A DNA stretch of 64,000 nt from Aureobasidium sp. EXF-3400 (lineage: Eukaryota > Ascomycota > Dothideomycetes > Dothideales > Saccotheciaceae), in assembly GCA_024195585.1 (NCBI GenBank), contig SWBL01000085.1, positions 62,001 to 126,000 on the forward strand. Reading direction: 5' to 3'. The notes beneath the pieces are model-generated. The model was not told where the DNA came from. It searched no databases and saw nothing but the letters and a program-made list of their open reading frames with translations. Below, piece by piece: positions 44,862 to 56,936 of this stretch. The translations under genes were made by a program, and so were the position numbers. Within the stretch, counting starts at the first letter, position 1. Every line of letters begins with the position of its first letter.

Positions 44862-46545
44862 AGCGGCCGGACGCGCTGAGCGGTATAAAGCTTAGGGATA
44901 GAAATGCGCTGATAGCCAAACGCAGGTGGCTTGCAGCATCAAAATAATAACCGGTGTATGCAAGAGAAAATGGAGCCGTATTCGAGGGGCGGATGTATGT
45001 TGCTTAAGGCCGCCGCGAGTCTGAAACGATTGAAGACAGTGCGTGGACGAGTAGGACAAAGAAATTCAGACACTCAACACTTTGTGTGTGATGTGCATGT
45101 GTGACTGCGGAAAGTTTGGTACAAAAAGACAACCAGAACCAGGAACAGGAACAGGAAATACAAACCCTAAGGCACCAGGGCTATCAGCGAGGTCATCACT
45201 CGTTCCAGATCTTCACGAGACCCTTCCCTTCACTCCACGGCCATGACGAACTTTCAGACTGTTGCCCACCATTCATCATTTTTACTGACGCGCGGTTCTC
45301 TAGGTACGGAGGGTGGCCTGTGTTATCAGCCACTCCCGCTTTATTATCCGACACGCGCCGTATAACATCTGTCCTTGACTTTAACGCAACATGCTTTTGC
45401 AGAAATGTGTACTCAAAACCCTGCGGCTTAATATCCACTACGACTAAGTTCAACTGTGTCTCATGCTCAATCACTCTTCCAGGAACCACGTGTACCATAT
45501 CAGCTATAAATTTCAACACATCGAGCGAACATCTCTCTGTTCGATAACAGGACCTCATCTGTTTCGTATCAACTCCGCGCCCCAGCTTCCCAAGACCCAT
45601 CAGATTTCTATAAAAAGCAACACTCCCCAACATCCGCAACCGTACACGCGAAACAAGAGCTCTCTGGCCCAAACCATCCAGCCGATTCAGGTCTCTCTAG
45701 CCGCCAGCGACCCCATCATGCCATAAGACTACCGCATGGCTTGAAGCCTGTGGAAAAGTCTCGAGGGATCCTCCTTCCTTCTTTGTATATTCTTTTGTCT
45801 TTTTCAGCCCTTGGCTTGCATATAGGCGGTTTCGTGCTTGCCGATTGGTTCGGAACTGAAATGTCTTTTTTTTTTGTTAAAGGAGAAGAGACCACACGCG
45901 ACACATGCCATCGCACTGCATACCCGTTTCTTCGTGCAAGGCACCGCATCATTGCAGCTTTGTCTGCACGGTATTTTATTTGTCGCTTTTCTTGACTCAT
46001 GTCTTTGTTGACAATTCTGCGTCAGTGGTCTTTGTTTTGTGCTGGCACGAGCGCTTGACACCAGAAAGAATTGACCATGCGTGTCATCGTGCATGTTCGT
46101 CCAGAAACGGTGCGTGTGGCTGTGTCGGGGAGAAGAAACTGGTGCGTTCATCGACAGGAACAGCCGGGTCGATCACCATCCGAGCTTGAAGATCATTGCC
46201 AGCTTGTGATGACAGCATCAGAGGTAGGTATAGGAATGCACGATTGAATGTTGAATGCTCATGATGTCCAAAGAAGGCACAAAAGTTTGACCTTCTTCTC
46301 AGCTGAAGCTGACTGCAGCAAAGGTATCTATAAAAAGGCACGGTACAGTTCACATATCGACACTGTCCAAAGAGAGCCGAGCAAGTCTTGAAAAATCGTT
46401 GGAATTTGTTAAGTCAAATCATCCGAATACCCATTGTCCTTGTTATTCGGAACCCGGTATCCTCATCGTCGAGTGTCGATGCGACCTCTACATATCTGGT
46501 GCTCCTTCGCATCTGCGTCGTGATATCCTCTCGATCCTCGTGCCA
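44862..46545. other. 1.7 kb intergenic region, no supported gene
   Basis: It holds the channel gene promoter and the 3' side of the next minus-strand gene. A 158-codon minus-strand frame (45196-45672) has an ATG but no recognisable motif; I leave it out. A T11-type homopolymer lies near 45860, and a short CAGGAA-like tandem near 45140. Confidence 0.4.
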
Positions 46546-48005
46546 TCAATCATCATCAACCTCTCCAGCATCATCAGAACCGCTCTCCGAGAGCTTCTCA
46601 GGAGACTCTTCCCAAGGATGCTCAATCTGATACGTCCAGATGTAATGGGCAAGCTCGGAGTCAGACTTGATAACTCTACTGAAGAGCAGAGGTTCCTCCT
46701 CAAGAATCTCGTGCAGACGAGTAGCGATGTTCTGTCTTAGCATCTGGCGCATCTTTTCATCGATGTCGGCATCGGTGGGTGTGTTCCAGAAGACCATGCG
46801 AGTCATCATAAGCAGTGAGTTAGTGGCCAGAGGAGTTTGGACCTCGATCTTGCGGTAGATGAGTTCTTGGAGCTCTGTGAGTTCGAGTTTGTGAGCGATG
46901 TTCCAGAGGACACTTGCAGCCTCGGCAGCTTCGTCGAATTGGCTAGCACTCTTGACGTTCTCGAGATGAGGATAGTTGCCTTCGATCAAGCGAGGAGTGT
47001 AGTCGGCGGTCTTGAGCCATGAGACGAGAGACTCGAATCCTGCTGGATTGAACTTGTTGAACATTGCGTTGTGGATCTCGAAGCCGTTCTTGTTGTCACC
47101 AGTGATCTGTCTCATGATTGAAGGACACTTGTGGATGATAGCGCGGTCCACGATGAACAGCTTCTTCTCGTCGCCGACATAGATGTTGACCTTCAAAGGG
47201 CTGTAAACATGTCAGTAAAGGATTCATGGCGGCAAATTGAGCAGACTTACTCGTTGACAGGCTCGATAACTTTGACTTCATGTGAAGGCTTGCCATCGCC
47301 CTTCTCGGTCATGTGCAGCTCGAGCTGCTTTCTTGTGACATAGTCATTTTCAGGGATCTTGAACTTCTTTCCGCTTGGCTTCCAAGGGGTGACAGCCGGC
47401 TTAGGAGCTGGTTTTCTGGTGGGTGTAATTGTGAAGGTTGATGGGTGAGGAAGTTCGTCATCACTCTCATCTTCGGTGAAGGGGAGTGAGGAACCAACTT
47501 TCGATGATGGTTTGCTCTTTTTGATGGGGGTTGGGCTAGGAGAAGGCAGGCCAGGGCGTTTGAACACTGAAGAAGGACGTTTCTTGGTAACCGGAGTTGT
47601 AGAGGCGTGCTTGCGAGGCTTGACGTTGCTGTTACCAACACCATTGTCACTCAGAACGATAATGTCGTCGTCCACTTCCACATCCAGATTTCTTGCTGCC
47701 TGCTTGTTCCAGGCCAAATTGTGGTAGTAGTCTAGATTGTTGTATTCCAGGGCCTCTGTGAAAGCCTTCTTGCGGTCTCCGCCGAATTCCCTGGGTGTGA
47801 AGGGGTTGAAGTCGGCCAATTCATCGCGGTTACGCCATACGAAAAGGTGTCGTCTGAGGATCAGTACGGGTAGAGCTTGCATGTTTGGTCTACGCTCGAT
47901 CGAGCCGTCAGGTACGGAGTGATCGGGAAAGACAAAGCAAGGCCATAAGTCGCCGTCGAACTCGGTGATACGTATGCTCTCGATGACTTCGTCGAAAGAA
48001 GCCAT
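46546..48005 (-). CDS. PWWP-like plus BTB/POZ-like protein, 2 exons
   Basis: Exons 48005-47251 and 47200-46546, with a 50-nt intron (GTAAGT..TACAG), give 469 residues. Residues 10-75 (FDGDLWPCFVFPDHSVPDGSI, LPVLILRRHLFVWRN, ELADFNPF) have the strand order and aromatic cage pattern of a PWWP-like domain, a reader of methylated histone tails and DNA. Residues 125-220 are a basic Ser/Pro/Lys linker (KKRPSSVFKRPGLPSPSPTP, KKSKPSS) like a nuclear localisation region. From about 252, PLKVNIYVGDEKKLFIVDRAIIHKCPSIMRQ begins a BTB/POZ-type fold, a dimerisation or Cul3-adapter module; the segment to about residue 440 is helical. The C-terminus is acidic (SESGSDDAGEVDDD). Both domain calls are by eye. 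A nuclear chromatin-associated adapter is the inference. Confidence 0.7.
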
Positions 48006-48715
48006 GGCTGAGTATTGGTTGTGGATGGAGAAGGTTGCCGTGAGGTGGTAGTAGAAGGAAGTAGTGGAGTGGTAAAGAGGAAGAGGGATGGGGCTTGATA
48101 TACTACCTGACTGACTGAGTGAAGTTGGAATGAACAGTAAGTGGAATGAAGCCAAGGTAAAGTTACTGGAGTGAAGAGTAACGGGGAGGTGAGTGAACTT
48201 GACCTTAGAGCGAGGACATGGTTTACAAGCAAAGTGAAGTGACCAAGAATACATCTGTTCGTCTTCTCTCTGGAAGCTGTATGGAAGCTGGCTACATTGT
48301 GCCTTTTGATAGGATCATCGGGCAACGAGAGTTGATGGCGAGTGACTCGATCGGAGTAGATGGCCACATAGCCGAACGCGAAGCAGCGAGAAGGGCGGCT
48401 AACGCGACGACTATCTCAGTGGAGCTTGAACAAAGTTGAACGACACTGTGCATTTTGACCTAAGCATTTCAGAGGGTGGAAGGGTTGTTGAAGAAGGAAG
48501 AGAAAGGAGCGGTGGGTTTCACCAAGCCGGAGAAGGCACGGGCTGGTCAGAAGCTCCGGCAAGCAAGCAGCGGTGACGGAGCAGTCGAGGCTCTCAGATA
48601 GACAATACCAACAAACAAACTCTCGTGCACATCTTCGTCCAATACACACCTCTTCTCTTTGCGACAGATACCTCGACCAGTCCCAAAAGACACAGCTCCC
48701 ACCGACGACGCAACC
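48006..48715. promoter_or_regulatory. Divergent region between the PWWP/BTB gene and the DUF4870 gene
   Basis: 710 bp between the two start codons; both promoters must lie here. Short open frames on both strands are not convincing. No specific element is identified. Confidence 0.4.
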
Positions 48716-49411
48716 ATGGCACACAACTTCGCACCCTACCAAAGCAGCCCTCCCGAATCCACACGCGCTCTCTCACCACCACTCCGCACCTCGACCTCGT
48801 CACCCCGTCCTCAACAAGTCACACGCGCACAATCAAGCATCGAAGACCCATGGGCTGCCACTCGCGTCTCTCAACTGCCCTCCCCCTCAGCCTACGATGA
48901 CCTCGAAGCCGCCGACACAACCCAATCCTCCCGTCTAAGAGGTGATGGTTACTATGTCTTTGAAACGAGCTTGGGAATACGCATGGACATTGAGGCTTGT
49001 CTGCCATATCTACTGCTACCACCTGCGGGAGGTGTAGCCATGTTGATCTTTGAGAGGAAGAGCGATTACGTACGGTACGGACACCCCTCGTGACAAGCAG
49101 AGTCTAAGCTCAAGAGCATTGTGCTGATACATACCCGTAGATTCCACGCCTGGCAGTCGAGTCTTGTCTTTGCTGCATTATTTGTCCTGCATCTGTTGCT
49201 TTCGTGGTCTCGTTTCTTGTCCTGGCTGCTCTTCATTGGCGATCTCGGCTTGATTGTTCTCCTGGTCTTCAGAGCTTATAAGGATGGTAAGATTGCCCAC
49301 GCTTCCTGCTCCTATCTTTTGTGCTGACTCTTGCGGCTAGCTGAGACTCTTGACCGATTCGAGCTCCCTTTCTTCGGCCGTCTGGCTAGCACCTACGTCG
49401 ACCGCGAATAG
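48716..49411 (+). CDS. DUF4870/UPF0132-type small membrane protein, 3 exons
   Basis: Exons 48716-49074, 49141-49286 and 49341-49411 give 191 residues. The first junction restores SDYVRFHAWQSSL, the conserved FHAWQS motif of this family, so the exon structure is well supported. Residues 1-75 are Ser/Pro-rich and disordered. The membrane part has LPYLLLPPAGGVAMLIFE near 103-120, then SLVFAALFVLHLLLSW and FLSWLLFIGDLGLIVLLVF, about three helices. The C-terminal helix ends DRFELPFFGRLASTYVDRE. The family is widespread in bacteria and fungi; its function is unknown. Confidence 0.82.
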
Positions 49412-50764
49412 CCAACTCCACCCCAGACCAACCTTTCCATGAACATATCCTCTTCCAGTCCTTGTTAGAAACGATACCCCCGACTTTTGCATACACCGCA
49501 ACCTTTTCTTCTCGCCAACCTTTCCAATTTTGTACAAACAAGCGCTGTCGCCTTATAATGCTATACCTTTATTTCGCTCCCCGGCTCTAGATTTCTCGAG
49601 CTACATCTTTTTACGCTCGGTCCTACTTACAATCTAGCTACCTCCCAATGCGGCCTCGTTCAAATAGGCTCAGTTTCACATTCTTTTCAAACCTTTATCG
49701 CTGGCCCTATGACCCTGGCCACGTTGTATATTTAGACGACAACCATACAGTATCACCCTTTTGGACACAGCATCGATACAAGATCCTTCTTCAAGCGGAT
49801 ACATCGGATGTAAGGTTGATATCATGTTCGTTTGACATCTAATTCCTGCCAAATGCTTCCTTGAAGCCGGAGCCTCGAAACATTCCTCGTGCAACGTTTT
49901 TCTGAGTCCACTCCACTCATCATCACGTTTGACTACTGCATGTAGGATCTTGTTTTGACATATGCACGCATGCCCCAAGATCTACCTCCATGAGCAGCGA
50001 GTATATCATGTCTCAATACACACACGACTGTACGAACAGGTTGTTGGTAGATCGTGATAAAGTCACTTGACCATCTCGACGGCATACATGATTCGGCACC
50101 AGTCACCCAGAAGCCTTCTTTGTCCGAGCTCTTTGGTCCAATCTACCATTTAGCCACAGATGATATGGTTTCTATTGAAGAATCTTTATCCTCACCATGG
50201 CGTCCAACCCGTCCCCCCATACCTACATTGAATTTCACGCGAGCAATGAGCTACATACACTTTGTGAAGAAGCATAAGAGAGAGTCATGCATTTCTAGTA
50301 GCTCTTGTGGTCGCGATTCTGTGTTTGGGCCAAACTAACACACCTCTTACCACTGTAGGAAGGATTTGGGAAGAAACTAACCTTAAGAGCTGGTTTCGAT
50401 GACGCATCCCATCGCAAATGTGTACTCTGATAGATCGATCGAAAGAGAACAAGCTTCTTTGAACATTCACATACTACCCCGAAATGTGAGGTAACAAAGG
50501 ACGAGTGTGTCGTAGGAGCTCATCTCGGCACAAGTAACCCGAGGGTTGTTATGCCCATTGTTGGCGGTACCGTAAAGGATGCGACCAGGAGAGATGAACT
50601 CATTTTGATGCACGCAGTTGAACAACCAATGCTCATAGCTTTGTATATTACTCCGTACAATCTGTATACCTGATGCCTATCTCTACTGGCATCTCAAACA
50701 TAATTCTCCTAATCCTACTTTTGTACGTCTGTCTACCTCTTCATCCGCAATTACACTGTAACAT
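49412..50764. other. 1.35 kb convergent intergenic region
   Basis: Between the ends of the DUF4870 gene and AIM21. Pyrimidine-rich 3' UTR-like sequence then unremarkable DNA; no supported gene or RNA. Confidence 0.4.
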
Positions 50765-53700
50765 CTACATACCGTGACCAATGGTGGACATACGATGCCT
50801 CTCATCCATATCCCCAACAATCTCCTGTCCGTCTTTAACAACCACATTGCCCTCTTGGGGTGCGCGACCGCCAAGATGCAATGTCAGACTTTCCTCCTGG
50901 CCTGTAGGGCTTCTGATGGTGATGTCTTGTTGACCGGTTTGCACGCTGGTATCCGTCATTTGAGGCTTGGAGTGCTGTTCGGCAGGTTCCTTGCTTTGAG
51001 ATGTAGTGGTGCCTTGAACGGTATCGGAGACGGTCTCAGAGACATAGTTTACAGCATTGTTGACGGACTGGCCGATTTTGGAAACGATGCTCTCGTCAGG
51101 CTGATTGGCAGTGGATGTGCCTTCAGATTTAGTGGCGGTAGTTGTGTGTGAAGACTTTTCGACATCGCCTTCAAGGCCCTTAGGAGATCTGGTGTCTTGC
51201 GTGGCGGTTTGACCAGGGATAGGCACTTCCGACGTGCGCTCATTCATGTGAGGAATGACATCCGTCTCTCCATCAGCAGGTTGCTCGCCATGTTTTACCG
51301 AGTCGGCTAGTGCTGCTTCGAAATCAGGTTGGATGGCTGATGCACGCTCCATTGTTGCTTGTGACAATTTGGGGTCGGGGGTATCGCCAATGTGACCGAT
51401 TGCTTGCGCCGGAAGACCAGAGAGCAGGGTCTTTTCGTTGTCAGCGGCTGAGGCTGAAGGAGCAGGGCCAGCACCATCGGTGTTTGCTGCAGCCACCTTC
51501 TCCATTTCCTGAGCACCCTCTGCAAGGGAGGGCGAGAGTCTGTCGGTGGGTACTGAAAGATCTCCTTGATCATTGATCTGGAAGATGGTAAAGGTAGTAC
51601 CGATGGAGAAAGATGATGCACCTGATGCAGCTGTAGGAGCGGCGGCGGCAGATTCAGCAGCAGGCTTTCTTCTAGCAGGACCTCTAGCACGGCCCTTGCG
51701 AGCATCAGCGAGAGGAGCCTTCTCCTCAGCAGGTGCCTCGACAGGTTCTTCGTGCTTGGGAGGAGCTTGAGGGCCAGAGCCAAGACGAGCATTCAGGTTC
51801 TCGAGGAAGCCAGCCTTGAGTGCGGCAAACTTGTTGCCCGCTGGCCTTGCGGGAACTGCAGGCTTGGCCTTGACGGCAGGCGGCGATACACCTCTTTCGG
51901 TCGATGCACCGTCTTGAGTTTGAGCGCTTTCAGTCTTTGCAGGTCTGGCAGGCACCTGAGGCTTGGGTCGCTCGGGAATCACAGGAGCTTGGTTGCCGGC
52001 TGGTCTTGCAGGAATCTGAGGCTTAGTACTCTCCTCGGGTTCTGGAGTCGACACTTCAGAGAGCTTAGAAGAGCGAGCAGGACGCTGAGGGATAACAGGT
52101 GACTTGATGTCAGCAGGACTCGACACATCCTCCTCCTCTTCCATCTGTGGCGTGTCGACAGTGGTCTCGAGCTGCAGACTGTCTGGCGAGTCCTCCCAGA
52201 CATCTCTGCTGGGGAAACGGTTCTTGTAGGCAGGGCGGGTCATATCGTCAGCAACGCCAGGCTTGTAACCAGTCTTGGCCATTCTTTTAGCTTCTGCCGA
52301 TAGGAAGTCGGCACGATCCTCAGGGTTGTTGCCCTCCTTTCGTGCCTGTTCCTTGTCCGGATGCTCGAAAGTAGCAGAGCTTGTGAGATCCTCCGGCTCC
52401 TGGGGACCAGAGACCTCGGTCTGATACTGCAAACTCTCTGGAACATCCTCCCAGATATCTTGGCTAGGGAAGTGGTGACGAGCCAGATCAGGACGCTTGA
52501 CCTTGTCAGCGACAGTCAGAGGTTTCTGGGGCTTGTCGTCGTCTTCAGGGAAGAGAGGCTCGTATTCCTCGATCTCTTCGAGAGGGGTACCGGCACCGGA
52601 TGGATGAGCCTCGCGAGACTTGAATCTTGACAATTCACCTCCGCTGCTAGTTCTAAGCTTCTCGCCACTGCGTCTACGAGTGGGACCAGTTGCCGAGGAA
52701 TCCGAGGCATATGCATCGTAGTAATCATTGCCCTTTCTTTCCTTCTGAGGGGAAACAGCGGGCTGCCAATAGACGGCCTCAGGGTTGTTTTTCGCAACCT
52801 CATCAGAGGCCAAAATAGGAATGCCATCGCCATCCTCGACGACCCAACCACCACGCTCAGCAGTGTTACCTCCCTCAGGGCCGAGGTCTACAGTGGGAGG
52901 ATCGTAACCGCCACCATGAATCTTGCTGTGACGATGGGCTGGGGGGTCGATGTGGATGGTCTCGTCCTCAGCCTCGCTTTCTAGAGCATTGTCGTTCTGC
53001 GAAAGCTGTTTCTGAGTGAAGGATTCTTGCCTGAGAGGGGACTCGACTGCGGGCGGGGCACCACTTGAAGGGCGCTTGCTAAGACTTGACAAAGGCTTGG
53101 GCGAGTTCATGCGGGAAGTATAGGCTTCGGAAGCCATGAAACCAATCGACTCGTCCGGGGTGCCAATGGCAGCGGGAGAAGCGCCTGCACACATGAACGT
53201 CAGCTTGACCGAAAAGTAGAAACGAGTGATCGAATAGCTTACCCATGCCGAGGCCGCGGCCAGAGTTCTGGTGGACCAGCTTGTTGAGGTCGTCGCTGCT
53301 CAGAGCCCAATCGCCGGGAGCATGGCCAGGATCATAAGGACGGTGTTCCTTGACGAGCTCTTCGGGGTGCTTGGCGTACCATGCCTTCTCGAATTGATCC
53401 GTGGGATCCTGGCGATGGCCGTGCAGACCGTAGCTACCAGGGGGGCCGTGGAAGTCCTGGCGCGAACTACGCTTGCGGTGGTGGTTACGAGGTGCGGCAT
53501 CGTTGAATGCGATGCTTGGTGTACCAGCTTTGGATGAAGGGGTCGGAGTAGGGGCTTGGACGTCACCGGCGTATTTCAACATGGGCACCTGGAGACCAAT
53601 CTCGGGAATGCCGTGTTCGTCCTCCTCGGTAGGCTCATGAGATAAGGACAGGTTGGAGCGACTGAAGCTCGCCTTTGCTCTCAGTGGGTGTGGTGCGTCT

Positions 53701-54167
53701 CCAGGCGAACCAATTCCGTGGGATGCGGCCTGACTCGAGTCGGTACGGGTCACAGTCTGGATTCTGGATTTGGCAGTCGACTGAGGCACAGATGCGGTGG
53801 GAGCATGCATGGGCAGATCTGGGGAGATGTTTCTGTGCTGTTCAGCAGCAGCTTGTTCTTCTTCCTGGAGATTGGCATATTCGTTGCCTTCCTGGCCGAT
53901 TGAGGGAAGGCTGACACTTGGAGGACGAGGAGGGAGGTCCTGGGCCGAGAGGTTCTTCTGGCTGTACATCTTGCCAATGGGGTTGGGACTCGCAAGAGGC
54001 ATGTCGTTCAGGGGAGAACGAGTGTACTCTCCTCTCATGGGAGAGACAGATCTGTCATTACGACGCTGAGGACGGGGAGGAATTATTGGTGCATTCATGG
54101 TCGGGTCTGGAGCCCTCTCCTGGGTGCGAGCTGGACGCGGAGGCACTTTGGGTTGTTCGGCGCTCAT
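50765..54167 (-). CDS. Aim21-type actin patch protein, 2 exons
   Basis: Exons 54167-53243 and 53184-50765, with a 58-nt intron (GTAAGC..TGCAG), give 1114 residues. Aim21 binds actin barbed ends with Tda2 and tunes actin assembly at endocytic patches; its loss affects mitochondrial inheritance. The protein is largely disordered with many Pro-rich SH3-binding-like motifs: PPRPARTQ and IPPRPQRR at the N-terminus, then PVIPQRPARSS, KPQIPARPAGN, PVIPERPKPQVPARP and KPAVPARPAGNKFAALK. The last, followed by GFLENLNARLGSGPQAPP, is the most conserved Aim21 motif. Two copies of a PSxDxWEDxPxSLQ repeat occur (SQDIWEDVPESLQYQT and SRDVWEDSPDSLQLET). The C-terminal 300 residues are Ser/Thr/Glu-rich. No globular catalytic domain is present. 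Confidence 0.9.
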
Positions 54168-55588
54168 ATTCGCTATACGTGGGACGATAAGAAAATGTTG
54201 GACCCAAGGAGAAACTGCAATAATTCATCAGTCCTGCTGGCCTTGCGACCCGAGTCTCGGTGCTAAAGGGGCTGGGGCATAGATAGATAGGTACTACAAA
54301 AAGGTGCACATGTCTCATTGGCCCGCTCAACGCCTGTGCCCTTCTCAGCAGCAGCAGATGCTCACCAATGAGACTGTCTGCCACGTTGTATCTGAAAAGC
54401 ACATGTGCGATAAGCCAATGCATGCATGCAAACTTACCACGCTGAAATCAGTAGGCCTGCGTATCGTCGTTATCGACTTCACAAGACCGAGGTACGGTAT
54501 AGGTATGGAATAAACGTGTGTGATGTTGCTGTCACGGGACAGGAACAATTGAGAAGACTCGGAAAGAACACAAAGACTCGTGAGACGAGGACAGTGGGAG
54601 AAAGCAAGATCAAGTTTGTGACGAAAGTCTGAAGAGACAACCTGAACTGCCCCCGATCGGAATCGACGCTAAAGACGTGACGAAGGCCCATTAGCTACAC
54701 CCGTCATATCATTGGCCGCCCGCTTCAACACGGTACAGAGGCATGCCTGAGATATATTTCCACTTGCAAATATCCCTCACCGTCTTTCACAAAGCCCATG
54801 CCGTCTTATCTCTACCTCTAACTACCTACACGAGCATACAAACACTTGCTTGACAACACGTTGCCAGGCGGGCAGCCCGACATTGAAACGCTCAAATGCC
54901 GTCCTCGCTGGTTCTCATGATGCGCTTCCTCGGAGTAATCAAGCCACAGTGCCACACTTGCCGTCCCCGCGTCGCGACGTATTCGAGAACACCTTGGAAG
55001 TTGGAGCCCCTCCATTCAGGTACATGTTCGCTAAACAGGTTCCTGGTGCCATGATTGTAAACTTGCCGTTGGACAGTCACTTGATGTCTATGCCTATACG
55101 TGATATGTTACGGCGATATGGGTTATGGAATTGTCCGAGCAAACTCTCGTATGCCCCTCTTCGATCATGGGGTGGAATGACCGTGAAACCATGACCATTT
55201 TCCCTTTCTGCCATGCGCCACGCTGTGCTGTCGTAAGCACTTTCTTCACGCTGCTACTTGGCAGTTACTGGACTGTGTCATTTTCGTCTTCACCAACTTC
55301 TGAATCTCACATGCGAGCGGGGCCGAGTCCGCAAACATGTCTAGACAGGCCTGCTATCGTCGCATGAGCATTCTCATGTTGCTAAGAAATCTTCATTAAG
55401 AGTTGTCTTCGTATAAATACACCCGATCCCTCTGTCGAGGCGACCTTTCGCTTCGCTGCATGCTCGACTCGTCTCTTCAGGTGCACAATAGCACCAGTGC
55501 TGTATTGTGTCCAGTTTTCTTTGTTTGTGTGATATCCGGATCCCATTTCCGTGTCTCCGCAGAACGATGCTTGTCTGCAAAAGACAGA
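54168..55588. other. 1.4 kb intergenic region, no supported gene
   Basis: It contains the AIM21 upstream region and the 3' side of TVP18. Open frames of up to about 114 codons overlap on both strands and look random. Confidence 0.4.
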
Positions 55589-56199
55589 CTAGACGATCAT
55601 CTGAGCGACACCGTGACCACCCAGAGTCTTGCTTCCAACGAATCCTTGGCCCTTGACGCCAGCCAATGCATAGAAGCAGGCTGTGATGAGCAGGACGATG
55701 GCAGCGACGATAAGACTGGTTGTCTTCACGGCGATAGAAATCCATTGGATGACACTCATGGCAAGGTAGATGGCGGCGCGCATGTAATTGGTCTCGAATC
55801 GGCGGATGAAGGTATCAAAGGTGGAGGATGTCGGACAAATGCGCAGGAGGAGAGGGACTTCGACAAAGAGGATGACGAACGAGCAGACACTGGGTTTCGT
55901 GTTAGCGTCGAGTCTTTCAAAACACCCGATTACTACTCACAGGCATATCACGGCAAACAGGATGACCCAGTGGAAGAGGAAGATATTGCCAATGCCGAGA
56001 CCGAAGCACAGCACCATGCTGATGATACCGGCCCTGTTGTATTGGGTTAGTGAATGCGATTCCTGTTCATACTGCGCGCTTGATCCTACCATTGGCCGTA
56101 TATACCTGTTCGCGAGTCAGCGCGTTGTCCAGCAGAGAGTGTAATTCACGTATGCGACTTACTGAAGTTACGCGACCTGAGCTCTTCTGCGATAGTCAT
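55589..56199 (-). CDS. Tvp18, Golgi vesicle membrane protein, 4 exons
   Basis: Exons 56199-56163, 56105-56090, 56033-55941 and 55889-55589 give 148 residues, the normal size. Tvp18 is a small tetraspan protein of late Golgi (Tlg2-containing) vesicles with a presumed role in vesicle traffic. The spliced start MTIAEELRSRNFSIYGQW is the family N-terminus. Four hydrophobic segments follow: ISMVLCFGLGIGNIFLF, VILFAVICLVCSFVILFVEV, MRAAIYLAMSVIQWISI and SLIVAAIVLLITACFYALAG. The conserved VPLLLRICPTS loop and the C-terminal KGQGFVGSKTLGGHGVAQM are diagnostic. Exon 2 is only 16 nt, so the gene cannot be assembled from continuous frames. Confidence 0.93.
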
Positions 56200-56936
56200 C
56201 TTGTCGGTTTGGCGGATGCTGAGGAGGATAGGCTATGTAGTGTCGCGACGGCGGGATTTGTATGGCAGAGTATCGACAGTAAAGCTGTCACGTTCGGAAT
56301 GGGTGCTGAATGGCTCGGACCAAGCTGTAGCGTTCGGACGGTGAGGGGAGTCTTGTAAGTTTGCTTTGTGTTTCGGGTAGTGTCAAGTTCACAGAGATAG
56401 GGAGGAGCAAGGGCCTGATGGATGGAGAGAGTATTGTATTCAGAAGAGGAAATGCAGTTGCCTACAAAGAATGAGAGCAGGGCGGATGTGATTCGCGTCG
56501 CGCAACAGCAGGAGCGACCGGCGTCAAGACCGACAGCTTTCCCCGATCTGCTGCCAAAAACAGACCACTTTCAGGGTCCCGCTGCGTCTGATCTTCGTCT
56601 CATGTCTGTTTAGTGCGCTACCATCTATACCAAAAGACACCAGAATCATACTGCGCCACTCATCTCGCTACCCAGTCCTGCTGGATTACCATGTGGATTG
56701 TGTGCCTGGATGCAGAACAGAAGACAGTCACTATGCGATTCCAATAGTGCCTTCAAAGGTCGAGAGTCGTGGATTTCATTGGCCTGATATTTTATAACTA
56801 TCGGCTCATCAATTGGAGTTCGCTCCTTCATCCGTCGGCCACATGGCCTGTTGTGCATAGAGAAGATCCCATTATTACATGACAAATGTGCATCTTCTTT
56901 CTCCTCCTATTCTTCCCATGATGTTGGTCAAATCGC
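56200..56936. other. Intergenic region between TVP18 and NTF2
   Basis: 737 bp holding the TVP18 promoter and the NTF2 3' UTR. Nothing else is evident. Confidence 0.4.

Noticed and set aside
45196..45672. 158-codon minus-strand frame
   Set aside because: Possible small gene, but the translation has no recognisable motif and no supporting splice or promoter signal.
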